Source of the DNA: Tetradesmus obliquus
Lineage: Eukaryota; Chlorophyta; Chlorophyceae; Sphaeropleales; Scenedesmaceae
Assembly (NCBI GenBank): GCA_030272155.1
Contig: CP126196.1
Location: forward strand, 2,046,001-2,110,000
DNA: 64,000 nucleotides
Direction of reading: 5' to 3'
Shown here: piece by piece, positions 22,763 to 31,854 of the stretch
Layout of the letters: the number at the start of each line of letters is the position of its first letter
Position numbering within the stretch: position 1 is the stretch's first letter
Position numbers and translations under genes: made by a program
Notes under the pieces: generated by a model
The model's database searches: none
Seen by the model: only the letters and a program-made list of their open reading frames with translations
What the model was told of the DNA's origin: nothing

Positions 22763-23335
22763 CTAGGGGTGCTCGAACACCTGCTGGTAGCTGCCGCGCT
22801 CCCTGCCAAAGTCCTCAGCCTCGGGGTTGTAGCTGTTGCGCGGGCTGCGGCTGCCCAGTGCCGGCGGCCCACTGCCGTACTTGCCCGCGCCGTAGTACAG
22901 CAGCACGTCCTGCAGCACATGCATAAACACACAGCGGCACACAATTGCAATCTTTGTGGACATATCACACAACATCAAATGGCAGCTGAGGCATGCTTGC
23001 CCGCGCCGTAGTACAGCAGCACTTCTTGTCGCGCAGGCATGCTCAGTATGAGGAGCAGCACACCCACCATGCTATGTCAACGTTGATGGCATGGGATAAC
23101 GATGGCAGCTGAGGCATGGTAACGCATCCAGCAGACAGAAGAACTGTCTTCACGTCATTGCGGAGGCAAAAACTTCGTACGTCAGTATGTCATGACTGCT
23201 GCACCATATTCACCATATCAACAGCAGCAGCCCACCTCTGGGTAGATGCCCGCCTCCTCTGTGGGGCCATACTTGCCATTGGTGTGTCTTATGCATTGGC
23301 AACAGCAGCAGCATAATCATCATAATCATCATCCT

Positions 23336-23373
<38 letters not shown>

Positions 23374-25595
23374 GCGGCCCACCTCTGGGTAGATGCCCGC
23401 CTCCTCTGTGGGGCCGTACTTGCCATGCGCCTTGGCGTAGCTGAGGGGCGTCCAGCCCTTGGGCGACACAGCGTCCAGCTCAGCACCATACCTGCGAATG
23501 CACACACAGCGTCCAGCTCAGCACCATACCTGCGAATGCACACACAGCGTCCAGCTCAGCACCATACCTGCGAATGCACACACAGCGTCCAGCTCAGCAC
23601 CAGACCTGCGAATGCACACACAGCGTCCAGCTCAGCACCAGACCTGCGAATGCACACATAGCGACCCCCACTTCGTCCGAATACTTTCATCTGCTGTACA
23701 TCATAAAAAAACTCCTGCAAACTCCATGTTAACAGCAACTGTCAGGCTACTGAACGTATACCTAGGGAGTAATGCTGCCACACATGCTCTGTACAGAGCA
23801 ATTGCAAGGGGCTAACAAGCAGATGTTTGGCAGGTGTTCCACAATACCTGTGACAAGTGGCATGAACTACAAAACATAGGTCGGTCCGACGAGTTCAGCA
23901 AGATGTACATTTGTAACCGCACCTGATGAGCAGCTTGATCATGGCTGCGCCGCCGTCAATGGCCCAAAACAGTGTCAGGTCGCCAGCGCCGTTGACATAG
24001 TTGGGGTCTGCGCCTGCATGCAGCAGCAGCAGCAACATCGCAGGAGGTGCAGAGCGTGCAGACACGCATGGGCAACAGCTGACTGCTGCCATGCAAGCAC
24101 CGGCTCGTGGCAATGCACAGTCATTTGCGAGCTGCCTGCGTATACGCCATCGCTCACCTGCGCGCAGCAGTGGCTTTGCGCAATCCAGCCTACGCCTGTG
24201 GCATGCCACCAGGTGCATGCACCCTGCAGCACCTGGCAAACATCGCAACACCAACACCAATACAATCGTCTGCAGCTTGCGCACCTGCTCGCAGCAGTGC
24301 CTTGGCGCACTCCAGCCTGCCCCTGTGGCAGGCCACCATCAGCGGCGTGTAGCCCTCAGGCGAGGCGTAGGCGGGCCCAAACACAAAGTTGACGTCCGCG
24401 CCGGCCTCGATCTTCTCGTAGACTGCCGCCAGGTCATTCTTGACGATCGCGTTGTACAGCTCCTCAGTGGGGCGGCTGGCCTGCAGGCAAGCGGCAAGAC
24501 CCAAGGCACGCGTGTAAATTGCGTTGTCGCCTGAGAGATACACAAGGAACGCATCGTGACAATCGCGCTGTACAGCTCCCCAGTGGGGCGGCTGCCCTGC
24601 AAACAAGCGTCAGCGACGGCACACTTCTGGGAGGAGAGCATGTGTTGGCAGCGGCAATTGACATGCGCTATGCACAGCTGCAATGTCGTTCTTGACGAGA
24701 GCGTTGTACAGCTCCTCAGTGGGGCGGCTGGCCTGTGAGCAGCAGAAACATCAGGGATAGACATGTACGGTATGGCAAACAAGCAGCATGGTGGCATGGT
24801 GGAATTGTGCACTTCCTCTGTAGGTCGGCCAGCCTGCATGCAGGCGGCAGGAGCAACAGCTCACAAGCTGTGGCATGTAACAGACATTGTGACGATCGCG
24901 TTGTACAGCTCCTCAGTGGGGCGGCTGGCCTGCAGGCGAGCAGCGGCCGGAGCAATTGCACACAAGTTGCAGTTTGTAAGGTGTGTTGTGACAATCGCGT
25001 TGCACAGCTCCCCAGTGGAGTGGCTGGGCGTATGCAAGTGGCAGGCAACGGCCCACAAGCGGTGGTATGTAAGGGACGTTGTGACGATTGCGTTGTACAG
25101 CTCCTCGGTGGGGCGGCTGGCCTGTGAGCGGCAGAGCGAAGTGTGCGGTGAAGTTGTTGCAGCATAAATGAATGAACACCCGTGGAACACTGCACTCTTG
25201 GAAACACGCTACACCACAAGACGCAGAAGCAGAACGTCAGGCTGGTGCATCCAGTTGGACCCGTTCCTTCCCGGCTGTCCTCCTCATTTTGCTGTTGCGC
25301 TACATGCGTTGCGCACCTTGACAACGTCTGGCCCAACAGCTGTGGGGTCATAGTCAGGGTGGTGTGAGCCCATACCGTTGTTCCACTGCGCCTCATATGC
25401 GTCCTGCTTCTCCTTCAGCCTCCTACGCATCTGCAGGGGCAACAAACAAGCAAACAGCAGTGGCCAGCAACATAGCTCAGCTGCTGGTCGGAGGGAGTGT
25501 GAATGAGTTCAGGTCCACTGCAGCATGCAGAGCAATGCTTCACAAGCCAAGATAGTCAAACACAAGCTTACCAGATCTTCCATTGTCGAGCCCAT
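22763..25595 (-). CDS. Small ankyrin-repeat protein
   Basis: Minus-strand exons with matching phases: 25595-25572, 25430-25317, 24480-24285, 24013-23923, 23491-23383, 22909-22763; 226 residues. It starts MGSTMEDLMRRRLKEKQDAY, a charged helical N-terminus. Then come ankyrin-like units: ELYNAIVKNDLAAVYEKIEA, GADVNFVF...GYTPLMVACHRG, RLECAKALLRAGADPNYVNG, DLTLFWAIDGGAAMIKLLIR, YGAELDAVSPKGWTPLSYAK. It ends with a Gly/Pro/Ser tail (LLYYGAGKYGSGPPALGSRS) that does not look like an ankyrin unit. It probably acts as a cytosolic or nuclear protein-interaction scaffold; no partner can be inferred. All five introns carry echoes or lie next to one. Confidence 0.8.
22990..23030 (-). repeat. Acceptor-side echo of the ankyrin last exon
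   Basis: The exon start encoding VLLYYGAG (real 22909-22885) is copied at about 23020-22995 with a CTGCGCGAC-like leader, upstream of the real acceptor on the minus strand. Confidence 0.6.
23234..23284 (-). repeat. Donor-side echo of ankyrin exon 5
   Basis: The exon end encoding KYGPTEEAGIYPEV (real 23425-23383) is copied at about 23280-23234. It includes the donor-like GAGGTGGG and is followed by intron-like sequence. Confidence 0.75.
23471..23660 (-). repeat. 5 x 38-bp tandem array of 3' splice sites
   Basis: Exact-period units start at 23471, 23509, 23547, 23585 and 23623. Each unit, read on the minus strand, is the intron end TGTGTGCATTCGCAG followed by the first ~20 exon bases (YGAELDA). 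Only the unit nearest the exon body (acceptor at 23492, exon start 23491) reads into the ankyrin frame. The outer two units differ by one base (CCAGACC for CCATACC). Confidence 0.92.
24135..24218 (-). repeat. Donor-side echo of ankyrin exon 3
   Basis: It copies the exon end encoding VACHRGRLECAKALLRAG (real 24338-24285) as VACHRRRLDCAKPLLRAG with the following GTGAGC. It lies downstream of the true donor. Confidence 0.8.
24557..25125 (-). repeat. Five acceptor-side echoes of ankyrin exon 3
   Basis: The exon start encoding ASRPTEELYNAIV (real start 24480) recurs near 24598, 24734, 24933, 25029 and 25122, always upstream on the minus strand. Copies read RPTGELYSAIV, RPTEELYNALV, RPTEELYNAIV, HSTGELCNAIV and RPTEELYNAIV, so the peptide is largely preserved. 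Confidence 0.88.
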
Positions 25596-26038
25596 GGTTA
25601 CTGCTGCTGCTGTTCCTGCTGTTGGTGCTGCTCAGGTCCAGTGGACAGAATTAGTGCCTGCTGGTCTGCCTGCAAGCGGGCGTGTTCAGCAGTTGTGACA
25701 AACTTTACATTAATCAACTCGAGACACTGCACTCTTCGCAAAGGCCGCACTGGTGTCTGTGCTCGCACCTTGTTTTGGCGGTTCGACCACCCGATGTCAG
25801 GTCAGCTGAGTCGAAGGCACGCCTCAAAATATTGATTTAAACACGAAGATAGACGAAACTGCGGCTTAAAGGCAAAAACATCACAACGTGGAAATCATAC
25901 GGCATGCACCACGAACATTGGAACTCCCAAGCGTCTCACTTTGCAAGGTGCAGAACACGACAGCATGCAGCATGCTAGCAAGCAAGAATGTTACCGAGTC
26001 GGAAAAAGACTGATAACCTTTGATGCCGAAACACTTGC
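25596..26038. other. Spacer between the AMT1-type and ankyrin genes
   Basis: This is the 3' flank of the upstream methyltransferase and the promoter of the ankyrin gene (both minus strand). A minus-strand TGTAA at 25709-25705 is a candidate poly(A) signal for the methyltransferase. No coding region is seen. Confidence 0.35.
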
Positions 26039-28972
26039 CTACTTGCCTGCTGCAGCAGCAGCTGCTGTGCCGCCAGCTGCTGCACTTGCGCCGCCGCTGC
26101 CCCTGCCATAGACAGCGCCAGGTATGCTGTTGCTGTGCTTGAATGCCCTCAGGTCTTCCTCTGGCAGGCCTGTGCCAGTCACCTCGTTGCCTATGGACAC
26201 CCAGTAGTTGCGCAGGTTGTTCTTGCGCGCAAAGATCTCCAGGTAGCGGCCTGCGCAGCAATGGAAGCAGCGGCAGTGGCAAAGGGCGAAATTGAGATTG
26301 GAACGTGGCAGATACACTTACGCAGCCTGATTTTTGCAGACCCAAGAGGCACAGTAGTCCCTGTACAGTGTTGATTGTGCAGCTCTGCAGCCTTTAGCTC
26401 TCACCTACTGGTTAGGCAGCACCTGCAAAAGTGCACACATCGTAGCACCGTCAATAGGCAAGCACACACTTTCAATTAACCTCACCGCCAGGCACCAGTG
26501 CCTCAATGAGCTCGTGGATCTCCTCAGGCTTCTGGCTCTGGACCCGCCCCCGGACAATGCTTGGCAAGCACTGCAGCTCTGTGGGGCTTGCACCGTTGTA
26601 ACAACCCTCTGTTGAACTGTAAACAACTGCCCCCCGTTCCCCCCCAAACAGGCACAGATTGTGAACCAGCCACAACACAACGCACCTACTAGTTAGGCAG
26701 CACCTGCAAACGTGCACACATCGTAGCACCGTCGATAGACACGGAAAAAATTTTAATTGAACTCACCGCCGGGCACCAGGTGCCTCAATGAGCTCGTGGA
26801 TCTCCTCAGGCTTCTGGCTCTGACCCCGCCCCCCGACAATAGTTGGCAAGCACTGCAGCTCTCTGTGAGCGTTGCACCGTTGCAATGACCCTCTTCTGAA
26901 CTGTAAACAACGGCCCCCCCCCCCAAACAGGCACACCAGCGTGGACCAGCCACAACACAACACCACCACAACTGAAGTAGCACCTGCAAAGAAAAGCACA
27001 CACCGCAGAAGACAGACACGATCAAACGCACCGCCAGGCACCAGGGCCTCAATGAGCTCGTAGATCTCCTCAGGCTTCTGGCTCTGATCCCGCCCCTCAA
27101 CAATAGTTGGCAAGCACTGCAGCTCTCTGTGAGCGTTGCACCGTTGCAATGACCCTCTTCTGAACTGTAAACAACGCCCCCCCCCCCCCCCCCAAACAGG
27201 CACACCAGCGTGGACCAGCCACAACACAACACCACCACAACTGAAGTAGCACCTGCAAAGAAAAGCACACACCGCAGAAGACAGACACGATCAAACGCAC
27301 CGCCAGGCACCAGGGCCTCAATGAGCTCGTAGATCTCCTCAGGCTTCTGGCTCTGCCCACGCCGCTCACTGAAGATGACATCACTGCCCACACCCCTGCC
27401 AGCCAACGCAGCTAGGCTGCTGCTGCTGCGCGGCTGCGTCTGCAGCGCCGCCACAGCTGCTGCTGCTGCGGCAGCAGCTGCAGTGCTGCCGCTGCATCTT
27501 TCTGCTGCTGCTGCTGCTGTTGATTGTGGCATGTCTGCAGGTGTATGGCTGCTTCTGCAGCTGCTGCCGGTGCTGCTGCTGGGGGTGTTTTTGACTGCCA
27601 CCATGCACACCTCCTTGGCGTGCTGCAGGTAGTAGCCGTGACTCTTGGCGAGGCGCCTGTTGACCGTCATCTTGACCCACACGATCTCATCGACCAGCCT
27701 GCGGCCGCAGGAACAGCAGCAGCAGCAGCAGCAGCCAGAGTTGACAGCGGTCAGGAACTAGCATGAACAGCAGCGGCCAATATCTCATCTGCTTGCTTGC
27801 CTGCTTGCTTGCTTGCCGTCTGCCTGCACTATCTGCAAAGTACAACTTCTGCGCAAAACACCAACACAGCAGCTGTCAGCTTGTCTGGTTGGTTGCACCC
27901 CAGTGCTGTCCCTCATGCACCAGCAAGCCTTCTCAACTAGTTGCACACATTGCAACCTCCTCCTCCCCAGCAACTCATTTTAGCCCCACTAGCATCAGCA
28001 AGCCTGTGCCAGCAAATTGACCTTGCTGACACACACAAGCCATGCACACACTGCACATGTGCAACCTCCTCCTCGTCAGCAACTCACGTGTATCCCCACT
28101 TCTCAAAGAGCTGCAGTGTGAAGGCATATTTGGAGTTGATCACCCACACAAACAGGAAGCCTGACTCAGCCTGCAGCTGGGGCACCGGCAGCTGACAGAT
28201 GTCGTGGTCACTGAGCTGGCTGTAGCCGAGTGCTACACCCCGTGTGGGGTTGGCTGTAGCAAGCTGCCAGGGCGGGTCCATCATGATGACGTCGAAGGAT
28301 GTTATGTTATATAACGACGGCCAGTCGAAGGTTGTTACGTTGGCGTGGATGGGGATGCAGTGCGGAGGGACTTGCCACTCGGAAGGGTCCAGATCCTCTG
28401 CAGTGCCAACCTGCGGGCGGGCAAGGGAAATAAATCAAGAGCAGCAGGACAATTGACGTGTACAGGACTCTTTCTGTGCTGCAGAACAGCGGCAGCATAG
28501 GATCGCCGTGCTGCTCGCTAGCCAGCCCGCCAAATTTGTATTCAACATATCAGGGTGCAGGTCTTACCGTGTAATCTACTCCTTCCTCCCCCAACCCCGC
28601 AAGAGGAGCTGCATCGTTACTGCCTGGCTCCGCTGCCGCTGCTGCTGTATCCCCATGAGGCTGCTGCTGCTCTTGCTGCTGTTGCTGTTGCTGGGCGTCT
28701 GTGTTGGTGCCTGGTGTAAAGCCTCCTTCCTGTGTCTCCAGCCGCCTGCTGATGTCTTGTATGCTGGCCCTGTACGCTGCAATCTGCTGCAGCAGCTGCT
28801 CATCATCTGTGCATGGAACCTGGCCTACAGAAAGGCTGGCTAGCAGCAGCGCGTTCGCTGCTGTGAGCGCTTCTGACAGTGCAGCAGACGGCTGGCGCTG
28901 TTGCTGTTGCTGCGGCTCCTCCTGACGTTGCTGTTCATGCTGAATGTTATGCGGCGGTTCTTGGTGTTCCAT
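26039..28972 (-). CDS. AMT1: MT-A70 family adenine methyltransferase, AMT1/MTA1 type (DNA 6mA)
   Basis: Minus-strand exons with matching phases: 28972-28568, 28410-28088, 27698-27301, 26250-26039; 445 residues. The N-terminus is Gln-rich and disordered. The catalytic domain carries DVIMMDPPWQL (DPPW at about 180-183), GYSQLSDHDICQLPVP, GFLFVWVINSKYAF, VDEIVWVKMTVNRR, KSHGYYLQHAKEVC, a low-complexity Ser/Ala insert, then DVIFSERRGQSQKPEE, YELIEALVPGG, RYLEIFARKNNLRNYWV and GNEV. The motifs YYLQHAKE and FSERRGQSQKPEE point to the AMT1/MTA1 clade (catalytic subunit of the ciliate and algal 6mA DNA methyltransferase) rather than METTL3/METTL14 mRNA methylases or METTL4. Substrate is inferred from clade resemblance. 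The product probably works in the nucleus with an MTA9-like partner, which is not in this window. A (TGC)n tract precedes exon 3. Confidence 0.82.
26488..27112 (-). repeat. Three donor-side echoes of AMT1 exon 3 with poly-C tracts
   Basis: The exon end encoding QSQKPEEIYELIEALVPGG (real end 27301) recurs near 27110-27031, 26830-26766 and 26550-26486. Each copy carries about 200 bases of downstream intron, including a poly-G/poly-C stretch (up to 17 C at 27177-27193) and TTTGATCGTGTCTG-like sequence. One copy has an extra base near LIEA that shifts frame. Confidence 0.88.
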
Positions 28973-29375
28973 ATGAACACACAGCTGCACTTGTGCTGTG
29001 CTGGGTTGATCCAGTCAGTGTCTGACAGCAGCAGTTGGGAGTTGGCGGGCTGATTGCAGGTGCGAGAGCGCATTCAACAAGTGAAGCCATCCTTGAGTCA
29101 ACAGCTTGATCTGCGACATTCTGATGAACTGCTCAGCCAGGTGAGCGCCACGTGCGTCGCTTGAAACGCTGCGACACGAAACATGTGACAGAGCCCATGG
29201 CACAGCAGCAAGCTGCGCAGCAGCGTTCTGGTTGAATACAGTAATCAGTTCAAACCATATGCTCTGAGTCACCTAAGCGTGCTGTTGCGTTCCATGACTC
29301 ACCCGAGCACTGCTTTGCGTTTTGCTCCATGATGTGGCTAGGCTAGAGCTAAGCCAACGTTTGGACGGCCAAACG
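28973..29375. promoter_or_regulatory. Shared divergent promoter of the AMT1-type and MgtE-type genes
   Basis: Only about 400 bases separate the two ATG codons, so the 5' regions and any control elements must be shared or interleaved. No TATA element was recognised. Confidence 0.4.
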
Positions 29376-31331
29376 ATGACACAGCTGCCTCTGTCTATAC
29401 AGCATGGGCCTCGCGGCAGGCAGTCAGAAACCAAGCACACTAAGCTGAGCACACACAATGTGCACAGTAGTCACGATTTGGACGAGATAGACGAACCAGA
29501 CTACTCGTGAGTTGCCTGATGTTCTGCTTAGTTTATGTTTAGGAGCACCGCGGTAGCAGGTGGTCAGCAGCTGCTTCAGCTGCAGGATGTGCTTACAGCA
29601 CAGCAACTGACTGCGGCAACGCCCGCCCCCTGGCCCTGCATGCTCTGCTGCCTGTGTCCTGCAGGCGGGAGGGCATACTTGACATAGCACGGGGACGCAC
29701 AGGCTGGCTGGTAATCTTCTGTATAGGCTTGCTGCTGGCAGCAGTTGTGGTGGAGCAGTTTGAAGATGTGCTGGAGCATCATGTGGAGCTCAGTTTCTTT
29801 GTGCCTCTCATTATGGGGCATGGCGGCAACACCGGCTCACAATCAGTCACAACAGTCATTAGGTGAGGACGGCAGGCGCTGTGTGTGTCGCTTAGTCTTC
29901 CCAGCAGCTGCGTAGCTGCATAGTGCGACGGGACAGCTAGGCGACCCTGCCTCGCCCTGGGAGCTGCATGTAGCACTGTAGGCAGCAGCAGAAGCAGTGC
30001 CGGTGCATCAGCACAGCGTGGTGCTGCACCACATTCTACAGCGCATGGCAGCTGGAGCAGCACCCTGCAGGTTCAGGAATACAGCAGAGATACTTTTGGA
30101 GGTTGTCAGCAGCAGGCTGCCTCAGAGCACATGCCATGGCTGGCTGTGCCAGCAGCAGCAGCAGCAGCAGCAGCGTCTTGCTGGATTCTTCAGCAAGCAG
30201 CTGACTGTGCTGCTGCTGTCCTGCAGGGCGCTTGCACTCAAGCAAGTCAGCAACCGTGACGTGCTCAGGGTGTGCCTGAAAGAGGCGGGCGCTGGCTGCA
30301 TGATGGGTGAGCAGCAGCAGGCTGCAGGTCACCTGCATGTTCAGTGGACAGCACAGCAGCAATGGCACAGCAGCAAGGACGAGCTGCTGTCACCCCTTTT
30401 GTAGCATTGCATAATGCTCGCATGTGGCTGCATGATGGGTGAGCAGCAGCAGGCTGCAGGTCACCTGCATGTTGAGGGGACAGCACAGCAGCAATGGCAC
30501 AGCAGCAAGGACGAGCTGCTGTCACCCCTTTTGTAGCATTGCATAATGCTCGCATGTGGCTGCATGATGGGTGAGCAGCAGCAGGCTGCAGCTGAGCCGC
30601 ATGTTCAGTAACAGCACAGCATTAAGGACGGACAGGCACCTGGGGTGGCTCTCGGTTGCAGCTGCTGCAGCAGTCTGCCACATGTCAGCTCTTGCGGGCA
30701 GCACTGGGCGCAAGATACCTTCAAAGCGCTATTTCACTGTACTGCAACATGCGGCGACAGCAGCAGCGTGGGATCCAAGGACTGTGCTCAGCTTGGCAGC
30801 ATGTGCGAGGCAGCAACCAAGCCACCAGCCGCTGCAAGGTTATGGCTGCTGGCGTATGGTGTGTGTGGGTACCCTTGAGCACATGCGTTTGCGGCTGAGC
30901 TGTTGCACCATGTGGTGTCGCAAACTGGCAAGTTCGTTCTAGCTGAATTTTCTGGTCTCAACTTTACCTGCTGCAGGGTCGATACTTGGGCTGTGCATCC
31001 TGGCGTTCTCTTGGGTGTGGTCGGGCATCTCGCTGCAAGTGGGCGCAGCCGTGGCCATAGCACTGCCGGTGAGGGCGCAGCCATTTGCAGCTCGCCGGCA
31101 GCAGCAGCGGCGGCAGCAGCAGCGGCAGCAGCAGCAGCATCGTCTGCAGTAGGTCTTCCATATAGAGCTGCCGGTGAGAGCGCAGTAGAGAGCAGCTCGC
31201 CGACAGCAGCAGCAGCAGCAATCTCTGCAGTCAGCCCTCATCACAGCGCGGCCGGTGGAGGGCGCATTGCCACCAGCAGCAAGCACCGGCAAACTTGCTC
31301 GCTGGCATCAGCAACAGCAGCAGTGTCAGGC

Positions 31332-31362
<31 letters not shown>

Positions 31363-31854
31363 TGTCTGCAGTCGGTCCCCACAGTAGTGACTGCATGCTG
31401 CATGCTGCTTCTGGTGCGCTGCATCACCCCACGTTGCTGCTGCGACGTCCCTGCGCACTTCCTGTCGCTGCCGTTCCGCGCTCTTGCTGCCGTCCACCGC
31501 ATGTTCTGTTTTGCACGCTGCTGACTTGTGCCTCTTGCCATCCGTGTCCATTTTCCTCGCAGCTGGTGTCGCTGTGTGCCAATGGGCTGGGTGCATTGCT
31601 GACGCTGCTGGCTGGTCTTTGCTGCGTCACGCTGCTGCTGCTGCCGTGCAAAATCAAGCATATACTCCGCACTGCTTGGGTGCTTGTGTGCTGCATTGCA
31701 GCTGGTGTCGCTGTGGGCCAACGGGCTGGGTGCGCTGCTGACGCTGCTGGCTGACCGGCTCAAGTTTGACCCGGCCGTGACCAGTGTGCCTTTCATGACC
31801 ACCATCGTGGACAGCACGGGGCTGGTCATCTACTTTTATATTGCCAAGTGGTGA
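29376..31854 (+). CDS. MgtE/SLC41-type divalent cation transporter (membrane domain only)
   Basis: Exons with matching phases: 29376-29506, 29665-29862, 30227-30306, 30977-31068, 31702-31854; 217 residues. After a hydrophilic N-terminus (DLDEIDEPDYS) come the MgtE membrane signatures: a first helix LVIFCIGLLLAAVVV, the FFVPLIMGHGGNTGSQSVTTVIRALAL block, a helix ILGLCILAFSWVW, LVSLWANGLGALLTLLADRL and the final KFDPAVTSVPFMTTIVDSTG helix. The protein corresponds to the MgtE C-terminal membrane domain and lacks the N and CBS domains that gate bacterial MgtE. Mg2+ transport is the family role. The end is ambiguous: AAGTGGTGAG reads as Lys-Trp-stop but is also a good donor, so a further exon is possible. 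Confidence 0.83.
30424..30600 (+). repeat. Two donor-side echoes of transporter exon 3
   Basis: The exon end GCTGCATGATGG with its GTGAGCAGCAGCAGG donor context (real end 30306) recurs 131 and 262 bases downstream, carrying nearly identical intron sequence between copies. Confidence 0.85.
31068..31270 (+). repeat. Donor-side echoes of transporter exon 4
   Basis: The boundary GCCGGTGAGGGCGCAG (real donor at 31069) recurs near 31170 (GCCGGTGAGAGCGCAG) and near 31249 (GCCGGTGGAGGGCGCA), separated by (CAG)n. Confidence 0.6.
31555..31618 (+). repeat. Acceptor-side echo of transporter exon 5
   Basis: CGCAG followed by LVSLCANGLGALLTLLAG copies the real exon start at 31702 (LVSLWANGLGALLTLLAD). 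The copy has its own AG and reads in frame for 18 codons. Confidence 0.85.

Noticed and set aside
23471..23660. Direct repeats that could suggest CRISPR or a transposon end
   Set aside because: The 38-bp units are contiguous, without unique spacers, and correspond to an intron/exon boundary.
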